Shown: positions 40,282 through 50,481, counted from the first letter of the stretch. The stretch: DNA of 64,000 nt from an uncultured Porphyromonadaceae bacterium (GCA_947178215.1 CAMWXJ010000007.1:1-64000), one strand, 5' to 3'. The notes: generated by a model from the letters alone, not told the origin. Made by a program: numbers and translations.

Positions 40282-42576
40282 ATGGGTTCAAAACCGACAC
40301 AAAAAGCGCCAAAGTCCCGGAAGGAACAGAGGCACGACAACGCTACGGCAGCTTCGACACCCAAGCTCACCTCAGCCGACCTGCGCAAGCGTATATTCGA
40401 CTATATAGCCCAACAGGGCAATAATTCTTTCAATTACAAACAGGTGGCATTCGCTATCGACGCCACTACCCCGGCCGCACGCCGTGCCACGGAGGCGATA
40501 CTGTCGACCATGGCTTTCGACGGCGACCTCATAGAGCAGGGCCCCGGAGCCTACAAGGCACCCGAACGCGACAGCGTGGCAATGGGCACATTCGTACGCC
40601 GCGCCAACGGCAAAAACTTTGTCGTGACAGAACCCGACGGCGAGACACTGCTCGTGGCCGAACGCAACTCAATGCACGCCCTTAACGGCGACAAGGTGCG
40701 CGTAATCGTAGCCGCACGCCGCCGAGGCGTGGAGCCGGAGGCCGAAGTAATCGAAATCGTAGAGGAAAAAGACCAGACTTTCATCGGCACTCTACGCGTA
40801 GACCGCCTTTACGCCACACTCCAAACCGACTCGCGCTACCTCGCCACCGACATAATTATCCCGCGCCAGAAGCTCAAAGGAGGCAAGACGGGCGACAAAG
40901 CGCTCGTGCGTATCACCTCATGGCCCGAGGATGAGAAATGCCCCACCGGCGAAGTGGTCGACATCCTCGGTGCGTCGGGCGACAACACCACCGAGATGCA
41001 CGCCATTCTCGCCGAGTTCGGACTCCCCTACCGCTACCCCAAGAATGTTGAAGCGGCCGCCAACCGCATCGACGCCGGCATCACTCCCGAAGTGGTGGCG
41101 GCACGTGTCGACATGCGCGACGTCACGACCTTTACAATCGACCCGAAAGACGCAAAAGACTTCGACGACGCTCTCTCGTTCCGCAGCCTCCCCAACGGTA
41201 ATTACGAGGTGGGCGTACATATCGCCGACGTTACTCACTACGTTCACCCCGACACCATAATCGACCGAGAGGCCCAGCAGCGCGCCACGTCGGTATATCT
41301 CGTCGACCGCACCATACCGATGCTCCCCGAGCATCTCTCCAACGGCATCTGCTCGCTCCGTCCCGACGAGGACAAGCTCACATTCAGCTGCATATTCGAG
41401 ATGGACGACAAGGCTCGGGTAATCAACTCGCAGATATGCCGCACAGTGACACGCTCCAACCGCCGTTTCACCTACGAGGAGGCGCAGGAGGTAATCGAGA
41501 CAGGCAAAGGCGACTATGCCGACGAGATACTCAAACTCGACGCACTTGCCAAGATACTACGTGCCGAACGCTTCGCCAACGGCTCCGTAGAGTTCGAACG
41601 CGCCGAAGTGCGTTTTGAAATCGATCCCAAAGGTCATCCCGTATCGGTATATTTCAAGGAGTCGAAAGACGCCAACAAGCTTATCGAGGAGTTCATGCTG
41701 CTCGCCAACAAGACGGTAGCCACCGTCATCGGCAAACCCGCAGGCAAGAACAAGCCCAAGGCGTTTGTTTACCGCGTGCACGACATGCCCGACCCCGGCA
41801 AGCTTGCCGACCTGTCGAAGATAGCCCGCACCTTCGGCTTCAAGGTCAAGGAGACAGGTTCGTCGCGTGAGGTCAACCGCTCGATAAACCGCATGCTGAA
41901 AGATGTCAAAGGCCGTGGCGAGGAAAACTTCCTCTCCACTCTCGCCATACGCTCAATGGCTAAGGCCGTCTACACCACTCAGAACATCGGCCACTATGGA
42001 CTTGCCTTTGACTTCTACACCCACTTCACCTCGCCCATACGCCGCTATCCTGACATGATGGTACACCGTCTGCTTGACCGCTATCTTGCGTCGGGCCGCA
42101 GCGTCAACGTACAGAAGCTCGAAGACCAGTGCAAACATTCGAGCGACATGGAGCAGCTCGCCACCAACGCCGAGCGCGCCTCAATCAAGTACAAGCAGGT
42201 GGAATATATGGGCGACCATCTCGGCGAAGTATATAGCGGAGTAATCTCGGGCGTGACCGAATGGGGCCTCTATGTAGAGCTCGACGACAATATGTGCGAG
42301 GGCCTTGTGCCGGTGCGCGACCTCCCGGGCGACTACTATGATCTCGATGAGAGCAACTACTCGCTCGTAGGACGCCGTACCGGCGCCCGCTACCGCCTCG
42401 GCGACAAAGTCAAGGTACAGGTGGCGCGCTGCGACTTGCCGAAAAAGATGCTCGACTTCGCGCTCCTCGACGACGAGGGCAATCCCTACGCTCCTCGCAC
42501 CGGAAAGGCCAAGCATCAGGAGCACGGACGCGGCTCCAAGAAGAAGAATCCCAAAGGACGAACACGCAAGAAATGA
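40282..42576 (+). CDS. rnr: ribonuclease R
   Basis: A 3'-5' exoribonuclease of 764 residues that degrades structured RNA. An N-terminal winged-helix-like part (RKRIFDYIAQQGNNSFNYKQ) is followed by cold-shock OB folds, the RNB catalytic domain with the Asp cluster IDPKDAKDFDDALSF, the block HFTSPIRRYPDMMVHRLL, a C-terminal S1 domain (GVISGVTEWGLYVELDDN), and a Lys/Arg-rich tail. The promoter is not obvious in the 169-nt gap after gyrB. It overlaps folB by ATGA. Confidence 0.94.
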   Translation: MGSKPTQKAPKSRKEQRHDNATAASTPKLTSADLRKRIFDYIAQQGNNSFNYKQVAFAIDATTPAARRATEAILSTMAFDGDLIEQGPGAYKAPERDSVAMGTFVRRANGKNFVVTEPDGETLLVAERNSMHALNGDKVRVIVAARRRGVEPEAEVIEIVEEKDQTFIGTLRVDRLYATLQTDSRYLATDIIIPRQKLKGGKTGDKALVRITSWPEDEKCPTGEVVDILGASGDNTTEMHAILAEFGLPYRYPKNVEAAANRIDAGITPEVVAARVDMRDVTTFTIDPKDAKDFDDALSFRSLPNGNYEVGVHIADVTHYVHPDTIIDREAQQRATSVYLVDRTIPMLPEHLSNGICSLRPDEDKLTFSCIFEMDDKARVINSQICRTVTRSNRRFTYEEAQEVIETGKGDYADEILKLDALAKILRAERFANGSVEFERAEVRFEIDPKGHPVSVYFKESKDANKLIEEFMLLANKTVATVIGKPAGKNKPKAFVYRVHDMPDPGKLADLSKIARTFGFKVKETGSSREVNRSINRMLKDVKGRGEENFLSTLAIRSMAKAVYTTQNIGHYGLAFDFYTHFTSPIRRYPDMMVHRLLDRYLASGRSVNVQKLEDQCKHSSDMEQLATNAERASIKYKQVEYMGDHLGEVYSGVISGVTEWGLYVELDDNMCEGLVPVRDLPGDYYDLDESNYSLVGRRTGARYRLGDKVKVQVARCDLPKKMLDFALLDDEGNPYAPRTGKAKHQEHGRGSKKKNPKGRTRKK

Positions 42577-42938
42577 CAGCCGGACCGACCGATCGTATGA
42601 CAGTCACGCTCGATTCAATGCGCCTCTATGCCCGTCACGGCGTAGGGGCGCAGGAACGTGAGGTGGGCAATCTGTTTGACGTGACTGTGAGCGTAGACAT
42701 ACCGCCCGTTTACTCCGACTGCCTCGACGACACTGTAAGTTACGCCGACATAGCCGACTTGATAAGGGAACAGATGTCGATACCGTCGATGCTGCTCGAA
42801 CATGTCGCCGCACGGCTGCGCGACGCCCTCACAGAGCATTTTCCGCAGATAACAGGCGGCTCGATAACAGTCGCCAAACTGACACCGCCAATCCCGGCCA
42901 TACAACTCCGCTCAGCGTCAGTGACACTCACCTGGTAA
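42573..42938 (+). CDS. folB: dihydroneopterin aldolase
   Basis: Folate-pathway enzyme of 121 residues that splits dihydroneopterin into hydroxymethyl-dihydropterin and glycolaldehyde. The start of the fold is visible (SMRLYARHGVGAQEREVGN), with the substrate region VSYADIADLIREQM and the closing strand pattern SITVAKLTPPIPAIQLRSAS. The overlap with rnr by 4 nt indicates co-translation. The nearby ATG at 42597 would remove eight residues, but ATGA coupling favours 42573. Confidence 0.9.
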   Translation: MTAGPTDRMTVTLDSMRLYARHGVGAQEREVGNLFDVTVSVDIPPVYSDCLDDTVSYADIADLIREQMSIPSMLLEHVAARLRDALTEHFPQITGGSITVAKLTPPIPAIQLRSASVTLTW

Positions 42939-42977
42939 TCAACAACCGCTTCAAACCTACATACCTTAAATCTGTAA

Positions 42978-44069
42978 ATGCACAAAAAATTGCTTTCGTC
43001 AGTAGCGCCGATTATAGGCCTGCTGCTTGGATTCGCGGCATGCTCGTCATCGTCAGCGACAGATGAACCACTGCCCGCCCCAGAAACTCCCGAAGAAATT
43101 GCCGACAATCTTCCATTTGCCCGCGGCGCCGATGTGAGCTGGGTAACCGAAGAGGAGGCCAACGGCGCCAAATGGTACGACAGTCTGGGACGCGAGACCG
43201 AAATATTTAGTCTCCTCAAAAATGAATGTGGCATCAACGCCATACGCCTGCGCGTGTGGGTCGACCCTACCGACGGCTGGTGCGGCCTTGATGATATGCT
43301 TGTCAAGGCGCGCCGTGCCCGCGACCTCGGGCTGATGCTAATGATTGACTTCCACTTCTCTGACTCATGGGCCGATCCCGGCAAACAGCCTATTCCGGCA
43401 GCATGGACCGGCATGGATCTTACCCGGACAAAGGTGGCCCTCGCCGCCCACGTCGACAAGGTGCTCAAAGCGCTTAAAGCCGAGAATATCAACCCCTATT
43501 GGGTACAGGTTGGCAACGAGACCACCAACGGCATGCTCTGGCCTCTCGGACAGGCCGACAAGAACGCCCGCAATTTCACCGAGCTAATCAACGCCGGCTA
43601 CGACGCTGTAAAAGCCGTATTTCCGGAGTCAATAGTGATTGTGCATCTCGACCGAGGCAACGTGATGAGCCAGTATGAGTACATTTTCGGCATACTCTCT
43701 ACCTACGGCGGCAAATACGACATGATAGGCATGTCGCTTTATCCTGACGCCGACAACTGGGTAACCGAGACCAACGACCTGCTCGCCAACATCAATACCT
43801 GCTGGAACCGTTGGCGACGCCCCGTGATGATATGCGAGGTGGGCATGAACTGGCAGCAAGCCGAACAGTGCCGCGACATGCTTGCGGCGCTCATTAGCGG
43901 ATGCCGCAACAACACGTCGGGCCACGGCCGCGGCATATTCTATTGGGAACCACAATCGACTCCCGGCTACAATGGCGGTTACGACAAAGGCGCTTTCACA
44001 GCCGACGGCAAAGCCACCGTGGCTCTCACGGCGTTCAAAGCCGACGCCGAAACACACCCTGACAAATAG
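42978..44069 (+). CDS. GH53 arabinogalactan endo-beta-1,4-galactanase, lipoprotein
   Basis: A 363-residue lipoprotein (signal peptide with Cys22 in FAACSSS), probably surface or periplasmic. The GH53 TIM barrel shows RGADVSWVTEEEANGAKWYD at the start, INAIRLRVWVDP, the acid/base Glu181 in VGNETTNGMLWP and the nucleophile Glu287 in MICEVGMNW. GH53 enzymes cut beta-1,4-galactan of pectin side chains. It is followed after 44 nt by a GH2 beta-galactosidase. No SusC/SusD pair lies nearby. Confidence 0.92.
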   Translation: MHKKLLSSVAPIIGLLLGFAACSSSSATDEPLPAPETPEEIADNLPFARGADVSWVTEEEANGAKWYDSLGRETEIFSLLKNECGINAIRLRVWVDPTDGWCGLDDMLVKARRARDLGLMLMIDFHFSDSWADPGKQPIPAAWTGMDLTRTKVALAAHVDKVLKALKAENINPYWVQVGNETTNGMLWPLGQADKNARNFTELINAGYDAVKAVFPESIVIVHLDRGNVMSQYEYIFGILSTYGGKYDMIGMSLYPDADNWVTETNDLLANINTCWNRWRRPVMICEVGMNWQQAEQCRDMLAALISGCRNNTSGHGRGIFYWEPQSTPGYNGGYDKGAFTADGKATVALTAFKADAETHPDK

Positions 44070-44113
44070 ACAGTAACAAGAATAACAAACATAAAGACAC
44101 ACCAAAGCCAATA

Positions 44114-46549
44114 ATGAAAAGCAGCAGCATGTTAGCGATAGCACTTACCGCTATCACGGCCGCCGCGGCTTCGGCCGCGACTCCGCGACAGTCGACGACA
44201 CTCCGCGACGGCTGGATATTCACAAAGGCCGATCCGGCGTCAAACCCCAATTGGGAACGGGTAACCGTGCCCCACGACTGGGCTATCTACGGACCGTTCT
44301 CACGCGACAACGACCTTCAGGTCGTGGCAGTGGAACAAAACGGCGAGAGCGTCCCCACTGAAAAGACAGGCCGAACGGGAGGCTTGCCGTTTATCGGCAA
44401 GGGATATTACAAGACCGAGTTTGAGGTCGCCGACACCACGGGCCGAGCCGTCACTCTTGTCTTCGACGGAGCCATGAGCAACGCTCACGTGAGTGTCAAC
44501 GGCAAAGAGGTAATGTTCTGGCCCTATGGTTACAACTCATTCTATGTCGACGTGACACCCGAGGTCGTGCCGGGCTGCAACACCCTTGAAGTAAGCCTGG
44601 AAAACTACGAGCGTGCGTCGCGCTGGTACCCAGGCGCCGGCCTTTACAGAAACGTACATGTTGTGGAGACCGACCGCGTGCACATACCGGTATGGGGCAC
44701 CTACATCACCACTCCCAACGTGAGCGCCACCGACGCCACCGTAAAACTCGTGTCAACTATCGAAGGGCTCGACAAAGGAGATAAAATCAGCGTCGTAACC
44801 GACATAAAGTCGCCCGACGGCAAAGTAGTGTCGCGCGACAGCTCGCTCTACGTGGCCCACGGCCAGGACTTCACACAATGGTTCAATGTCGATAAGCCCG
44901 ATCTCTGGTCACCCGAGAATCCGGCGCTTTACACAGCCGTCACCAATCTTGTTTCCTCCGACGGCAAACTGCTCGACAGCTACACAACCCGTTTCGGCAT
45001 CCGCTCCATTGAGTATGTTCCCGAAAAGGGATTTTTCCTCAACGGGCAGCCCACGAAATTCAAAGGCGTGTGCATGCACCACGATCTCGGCCCACTCGGC
45101 GCAGCTGTCAACCGCTCGGCTATCCGTCATCAGCTCGACATCCTCAAAGACATGGGCATCAACGCAATCCGCACCTCGCATAATATGCCGGCCCCGGAGC
45201 TTGTCGAGCTGGCCGACGAAATGGGCATCATGCTCATGGTAGAGCCGTTTGACGACTGGAGCTTCCGCCCCAAGAGCCCCAACGGCTACGGCTCCGTGTT
45301 CACCGAATGGGCCGAGCGCGACGTCACCAACATGGTGAAACACTACCGCAACTCTCCAGCAGTGGTGATGTGGAGCAGCGGCAACGAGGTGCCCTCACAG
45401 TGGGGACCCGACGGAGTGGCTGAATCGGAGATGCTTCTTGACATCTTTCATCGCCTCGATCCCACACGCCCCGTCACCAACGGCATGGACCAGATTGGCG
45501 CTGTGCTCGACAACGGTTTCGCCGCCACTCTCGACATCCCCGGCTTCAACTATAAGCCGCAGCATTACCTCAACGCTTACGAGAAGCTGCCGCAGAAGCT
45601 GATTTTAGGCTCAGAGACAGCATCGACTGTGAGCTCACGCGGAGTTTACCATTTCCCGGTCATCTTCCGCGGCCAGGAAGCAGTGGAGCACCCCGACCAC
45701 CAAAGCAATTCTTACGACAACGAGAACTGCTATTGGAGCAATACCCCCGACATTGATTTCGCCATGGACGAGGATTACCCATGGGTACTCGGACAATTCG
45801 TGTGGACCGGCTTCGACTATCTCGGCGAACCGTCGCCCTATGACACCGACGCCTGGCCCAGCCACTCGTCAGTATTCGGCATCGTCGACCTCGCGTCGCT
45901 GCCCAAAGACCGCTACTATCTCTACCGCTCGCAGTGGAACCGCGAAACACCCACCCTACACATGCTCCCTCACTGGACCTGGCCCGAGCGCGTGGGCAAA
46001 GTGACACCGGTGTTTGTCTACACCTCTTATCCGTCGGCCGAGCTTTTCATCAACGGCACGTCGCAGGGGCGCCGCGAGAAAAACGACTCGACCTACCAGG
46101 CCCGCTATCGCCTCATGTGGAACGACGTGGTATATGAGCCTGGCGAAGCAATGGTCGTAGCCTACGATGCCGACGGCACTCCCGCCGACACTGTTGTGAC
46201 CCGCACCGCCGGCAAGCCCCATCACCTCGTCATCACTCCCGCCTCCAGAGTCGTAAAAGCCGGCGACGAGGAGCTCATCTACTTCACCGTGACCGCGGCC
46301 GACAAGAACGGCAACCTCGTGCCGCGCGACTCACGCCGCGTGAAGTTTACCGTTGAGGGCGAAGGTGTGTTTGAAGCCACTGCCAACGGCGACCCCACAT
46401 GCATCCTGCCCTTCCAAAAACCGGAAATGGATCTGTTCAGCGGCGCCGCCACCGCGATAGTACGCAGCAACGGCAAGCCGGGCGACATCACAATAAAAGC
46501 TTCTGCCCACGGCGTAAAACCTGCCAAGACGACAGTCACGCTCCACTGA
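44114..46549 (+). CDS. GH2 beta-galactosidase
   Basis: An exported enzyme of 811 residues (signal peptide ending ASAATP, no lipobox). The GH2 sugar-binding domain (VTVPHDWAI, GYYKTEFEV), Ig-like domain and TIM barrel are present, with the acid/base Glu425 in WSSGNEVPS and the nucleophile Glu501 in ILGSETAST. Bacterial Ig-like domains close the protein. It would remove galactose from oligomers made by the GH53 enzyme upstream. The terminator at 46564-46612 ends the pair. Confidence 0.92.
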   Translation: MKSSSMLAIALTAITAAAASAATPRQSTTLRDGWIFTKADPASNPNWERVTVPHDWAIYGPFSRDNDLQVVAVEQNGESVPTEKTGRTGGLPFIGKGYYKTEFEVADTTGRAVTLVFDGAMSNAHVSVNGKEVMFWPYGYNSFYVDVTPEVVPGCNTLEVSLENYERASRWYPGAGLYRNVHVVETDRVHIPVWGTYITTPNVSATDATVKLVSTIEGLDKGDKISVVTDIKSPDGKVVSRDSSLYVAHGQDFTQWFNVDKPDLWSPENPALYTAVTNLVSSDGKLLDSYTTRFGIRSIEYVPEKGFFLNGQPTKFKGVCMHHDLGPLGAAVNRSAIRHQLDILKDMGINAIRTSHNMPAPELVELADEMGIMLMVEPFDDWSFRPKSPNGYGSVFTEWAERDVTNMVKHYRNSPAVVMWSSGNEVPSQWGPDGVAESEMLLDIFHRLDPTRPVTNGMDQIGAVLDNGFAATLDIPGFNYKPQHYLNAYEKLPQKLILGSETASTVSSRGVYHFPVIFRGQEAVEHPDHQSNSYDNENCYWSNTPDIDFAMDEDYPWVLGQFVWTGFDYLGEPSPYDTDAWPSHSSVFGIVDLASLPKDRYYLYRSQWNRETPTLHMLPHWTWPERVGKVTPVFVYTSYPSAELFINGTSQGRREKNDSTYQARYRLMWNDVVYEPGEAMVVAYDADGTPADTVVTRTAGKPHHLVITPASRVVKAGDEELIYFTVTAADKNGNLVPRDSRRVKFTVEGEGVFEATANGDPTCILPFQKPEMDLFSGAATAIVRSNGKPGDITIKASAHGVKPAKTTVTLH

Positions 46550-46563
46550 CCGTCCCCTGCCTG

Positions 46564-46612
46564 ACAAAACCAATGGCCTGTGTCCATCGAGGGCACAGGC
46601 CATTGGTTTTGT
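46564..46612. terminator. bidirectional terminator between GH2 and hutU
   Basis: A perfect 19-bp stem with arms ACAAAACCAATGGCCTGTG (46564-46582) and its complement (46594-46612), extended by three more pairs, closes a 5-nt loop. It has TTTT on one side and AAAA on the other, so it can end both the plus-strand GH2 transcript and the minus-strand hutU transcript. Confidence 0.9.
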
Positions 46613-46637
46613 TAGAATGTTCGGTTATACCGCCTCG

Positions 46638-48653
46638 TCACTCTTTGGAGGCGAGAGCGGAATCAATAACGGAGTCGGATGCATCGACGGGTATTGTGAC
46701 CTTGAAGCCGGGGGTGCGCTCCATTTCGCGCACGATAGCGTCGTGCGCACCCTTGTTGCGTGCCCAGCTGCGGCGTGTGATACCGTTGTTCACGTCCCAG
46801 AAAAGCATCCCGGAGATGCGCTTGGCCGATTCAGGCGAGCCGTCAATCACCATACCGAAACCGCCGTTGATGACCTCGCCCCAGCCTACACCGCCGCCGT
46901 TGTGGAGCGACACCCATGTAGCGCCGCGGAAAGAATCACCGATGACATTCTGCACGGCCATGTCGGCGCAATATTGCGAACCATCGTAGATATTTGAGGT
47001 CTCACGATAGGGCGAGTCTGTGCCGCTCACGTCATGATGGTCACGGCCGAGCACGATCGGGGCTGAGATTTCGCCGCGTGCTATGGCGTCGTTGAACGCG
47101 AGGGCAATCTTGGTGCGGCCCTCACAGTCGGCGTAAAGTATGCGGGCTTGCGAGCCTACAACGAGGTGGTTACGACCGGCCTCCTTAATCCAGTGGATAT
47201 TGTCGTCGAGCTGACCCTTGATATCATCGGGAGCCGATTGGCGTATCTCTTCGAGCACGCGGGCAGCTATCTCGTCGGTCTTGGCGAGGTCGTCGGGATT
47301 GCCCGACGTGCATACCCAGCGGAACGGGCCGAAACCATAGTCGAAGAAGAGGGGGCCCATGATGTCCTGCACATACGACGGATAGCGGAATGTTCCGTCG
47401 GGATTGGTGATGTCGGCGCCAGCGCGCGAACTTTCGAGCAGGAAAGCGTTGCCGTAGTCAAAGAAGTACATTCCGCGGGCTGCGAGCTTGTTGATAGCAT
47501 TCACCTGACGACGCAACGATTCTCTCACGCGCTCCCTGAACTCCTCGGGATTGTCGGCCATCATAGCTTTCGATTCTTCGAGGCTTAGTCCGGCAGGATA
47601 GTAGCCGCCCGCCCACGGGTTGTGAAGCGAGGTCTGGTCAGACCCGAGCTCCACGGTAATATCTTCGTCAGCAAGGCGTTCCCAAAGGTCCACAACATTG
47701 CCTTGATAGGCGAGCGAAACTGCCTCGCCGTTGGCGCGGGCCTCGCGTATGCGCTTCATCAGCTCGTCGAGCGACGTATACACCTCGTCGACCCAACCTT
47801 GCTCGTGACGCTTCTCCACGGCCTTGGGGTTAATCTCAGCCGTCACGCTCACTACTCCGGCTATGTTGCCGGCCTTGGGTTGAGCGCCGCTCATGCCGCC
47901 GAGTCCGGCGGTGACAAAGAGCATTCCGGCAAGCTTTCCGTCGGCCGAATGACGTCGTCCGGCATTAAGTACCGTGATTGTCGTGCCATGGACTATGCCC
48001 TGCGGACCGATATACATGTACGAGCCGGCGGTCATCTGGCCGTACTGGCTAACGCCGAGAGCATTGAGGCGTTCCCAGTCGTCGGGCCTGGAATAGTTGG
48101 GGATAACCATGCCGTTGGTGACTACGACGCGTGGCGCTCCCCTGTGGGAGGGGAACAGGCCGAGCGGATGACCCGAGTACATGACGAGGGTCTGCTCGTC
48201 GGTCATCTCGCTAAGGTAGCGCATCGTGAGCAGGTACTGTGCCCAGTTCTGGAACACGGCGCCGTTGCCGCCGTAGGTTATGAGCTCATGAGGATGCTGT
48301 GCTACGGCCGGGTCGAGATTATTCTGAATCATCAACATTATGGCGGCCGCCTGACGCGACTTTGCGGGGTATTCCTCTATCGGACGGGCATACATCGCGT
48401 AGTCGGGGCGATAGCGATACATGTAGATGCGTCCGTAGTCGTGTAGCTCGCGGGCAAATTCCGGCGCAAGCTCAGCATGCTGGTGCTTGGGGAAGTAGCG
48501 GAGAGCGTTTTTCAGAGCAAGACGCTCTTCGGCGGGAGTAAGAATCTTTTTGCGACGCGGGGCGTGGTTCACCTCAGGGTCGTATGGCTTTGCGGCAGGT
48601 ATCTCGGCAGGTATACCCTGACGGATAGTCCGGCGGAAATCTTCGTTGGTCAT
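46638..48653 (-). CDS. hutU: urocanate hydratase
   Basis: NAD-dependent enzyme of 671 residues that turns urocanate into imidazolonepropionate in histidine degradation. Characteristic blocks are the YSGHPLGLFPSHRGAPRVV region near residue 160, GGMSGAQPKA in the NAD-binding part, and GFGPFRWVCTSGNPDDLA in the later half. The length fits the longer urocanate hydratase form (about 670) rather than the 550-residue HutU. It starts 6 nt after ftcD and is followed by the terminator, so hutI and hutH are not downstream in this transcript. Confidence 0.94.
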   Translation of the reverse strand: MTNEDFRRTIRQGIPAEIPAAKPYDPEVNHAPRRKKILTPAEERLALKNALRYFPKHQHAELAPEFARELHDYGRIYMYRYRPDYAMYARPIEEYPAKSRQAAAIMLMIQNNLDPAVAQHPHELITYGGNGAVFQNWAQYLLTMRYLSEMTDEQTLVMYSGHPLGLFPSHRGAPRVVVTNGMVIPNYSRPDDWERLNALGVSQYGQMTAGSYMYIGPQGIVHGTTITVLNAGRRHSADGKLAGMLFVTAGLGGMSGAQPKAGNIAGVVSVTAEINPKAVEKRHEQGWVDEVYTSLDELMKRIREARANGEAVSLAYQGNVVDLWERLADEDITVELGSDQTSLHNPWAGGYYPAGLSLEESKAMMADNPEEFRERVRESLRRQVNAINKLAARGMYFFDYGNAFLLESSRAGADITNPDGTFRYPSYVQDIMGPLFFDYGFGPFRWVCTSGNPDDLAKTDEIAARVLEEIRQSAPDDIKGQLDDNIHWIKEAGRNHLVVGSQARILYADCEGRTKIALAFNDAIARGEISAPIVLGRDHHDVSGTDSPYRETSNIYDGSQYCADMAVQNVIGDSFRGATWVSLHNGGGVGWGEVINGGFGMVIDGSPESAKRISGMLFWDVNNGITRRSWARNKGAHDAIVREMERTPGFKVTIPVDASDSVIDSALASKE

Positions 48654-48659
48654 GTGATA

Positions 48660-50369
48660 TTATTGACGGTCGATGTTTGCGTTGACTATTTCAAGGACTT
48701 CGGCTTCAAGGCGGCGCGACTCGGCATCGAGCTCGGCAGCCTCGGCGGCAAGTTCGGCAGCCTTGGCCTTGTCGGCGAGACCGGCGGCGTTGATGCGCAC
48801 GTTGAGAGCGGCGCCACGCACAGCGGCACAAGCGGCGAGGGCGCCTACGCCGGCGTCGCTTGCCGAGGCGGGATTGCCTTCACGCGCCACCTGCATCAGC
48901 AGCGGGAACATGGCAAGCGCCTTGCGGGCAGTCGAAAGGGGCACTTCGGCGGCATAGAGCGTGGCGGCTTCGAGGGCGGCGGCGCGGGCCTCCTTCTCTT
49001 CCGGCGACGACTTAGGCATACCGAGTGCATCCATGATACGGTTGAAGGCGGCGGTGTCCTCATCCACAGCATGGAGCAGACCCGACAGATGTTGCTGACC
49101 ATCCACAGCCATGTTGCTGAACTCTTCCCAGCGGTCGTCCCAACCGCGTTTGTGGGCCGAGAGATTTGCGACCATAGTGCCGAGAGCCGCCGCGAGTGCG
49201 CCCATGTAGGCGGATATGGAGCCGCCGCCCGGAGCGGGAGCCTCGGAAGCCGTCGTGTCGGCAAACTCTTTGCAGGTAAGGTCGATGAGACGCTTGACAC
49301 GCGGACCGGCGGCCTCAATCATATATTCCACGACTTTTTCCTCAGGATTGAACGGCTTGAGCTGGTCGAGACCCATTGAGAGGATAGCCATGCGTATAAT
49401 CTCCTCCTCGGGGATGCCAAGCGAACGCTGCTGAAGAGTCAGATAATGACGTCCGGCTTCAAGCAGAGTCGACTTGGGCACAAGGCCCACAATCTCTGTA
49501 CCGGTGACGCGGAGGCCGCGTGCGGCAGCGGCACGGCTCACCTCATCAAAAGCCTTGTGGAGCGGAGTGACGCGACAGTCGGTGATGTTCATCGACACCT
49601 GGGCGATACCGTATTCGTCTATAAACCAACCTATGGCCTTTGTGCCTTTGAGGGTTCCGGGCTGCATCACGGTATTGCCGTTCTCGTCCTTGATGATTTT
49701 GCCGGTCAGTGAGCCCCCCTCACGCATGGGACGGCCTTTTTCGCGTACATCGAAAGCGATGGCGTTGGCGCGACGGGTGGAAGTGGTGTTGAGGTTGAAG
49801 TTGACGGCGATGAGGAAGTCGCGCGCGCCACACGCAGTAGCGCCTGTACGGGCTACTTTCTCGTCAAACGGACGGTTGCCGAAGTCAGGGCCCTTGTCGG
49901 TGTCGCCAAGACGTTCGGGCAATCCCTCGTACTCCCCCTTGCGGCATACGGCGAGGTTCTTGCGCTCGGGGCGGAAAGCTGCGGCCTCGTAGGCGTAAAC
50001 CGGTATTTCAAGCTCGTCGGCTATGCGCTTACCGAGCTTGCGGGCCAGTTCGGCACACTCTTCCAGAGTTATGTTGCTTACCGGTACAAGGGGAAGAACA
50101 TCCGTCGCGCCCATGCGCGGGTGAGCACCATGGTGGCCACGCATATCTATAAACTCGGCCGCTTTTTTGACGCCACGGAAGGCGGCCTCCATGACTGCTT
50201 CCGGCTCGCCTACAAAGGTGACTACCGTACGGTTGGTTGCGGCTCCCGGGTCTACGTCAAGGAGTGTTATTTCGGCGACGCTCTCAATGGCATCGGTTAT
50301 CTGCTTGATAATTTCAGGATTGCGGCCCTCACTGAAATTGGGCACACATTCAATGATTTGTTTTTTCAT
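48660..50369 (-). CDS. ftcD: glutamate formimidoyltransferase / formimidoyl-THF cyclodeaminase
   Basis: A 569-residue fusion enzyme. The N-terminal part (1-330) is the formimidoyltransferase (ECVPNFSEGRNPEII, then HHGAHPRMGATDV with the conserved His residues). The C-terminal part from about 360 is the cyclodeaminase, an all-helical domain with ASEAPAPGGGSISAYMGALA. Together they move the formimino group of formiminoglutamate to tetrahydrofolate and release ammonia. The gene precedes hutU by 6 nt, so the two steps are co-expressed. Confidence 0.95.
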   Translation of the reverse strand: MKKQIIECVPNFSEGRNPEIIKQITDAIESVAEITLLDVDPGAATNRTVVTFVGEPEAVMEAAFRGVKKAAEFIDMRGHHGAHPRMGATDVLPLVPVSNITLEECAELARKLGKRIADELEIPVYAYEAAAFRPERKNLAVCRKGEYEGLPERLGDTDKGPDFGNRPFDEKVARTGATACGARDFLIAVNFNLNTTSTRRANAIAFDVREKGRPMREGGSLTGKIIKDENGNTVMQPGTLKGTKAIGWFIDEYGIAQVSMNITDCRVTPLHKAFDEVSRAAAARGLRVTGTEIVGLVPKSTLLEAGRHYLTLQQRSLGIPEEEIIRMAILSMGLDQLKPFNPEEKVVEYMIEAAGPRVKRLIDLTCKEFADTTASEAPAPGGGSISAYMGALAAALGTMVANLSAHKRGWDDRWEEFSNMAVDGQQHLSGLLHAVDEDTAAFNRIMDALGMPKSSPEEKEARAAALEAATLYAAEVPLSTARKALAMFPLLMQVAREGNPASASDAGVGALAACAAVRGAALNVRINAAGLADKAKAAELAAEAAELDAESRRLEAEVLEIVNANIDRQ

Positions 50370-50391
50370 CGGTATTCTTATTTGTATGACG

Positions 50392-50399
50392 CAAAATTA
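50392..50399 (-). promoter_or_regulatory. candidate -7 box of the ftcD-hutU operon
   Basis: The minus strand reads TAATTTTG, 22 nt before the ftcD start. No clear TTTG is placed 20 nt upstream, which would fit a promoter needing an activator. Confidence 0.4.
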
Positions 50400-50481
50400 A
50401 TGTTTTTTTCACAATCACAGGCGTGGCCATCCACAAATAAATTTCGGAATTTGAGGACGAAACACCCATATTGTTGCAAAA

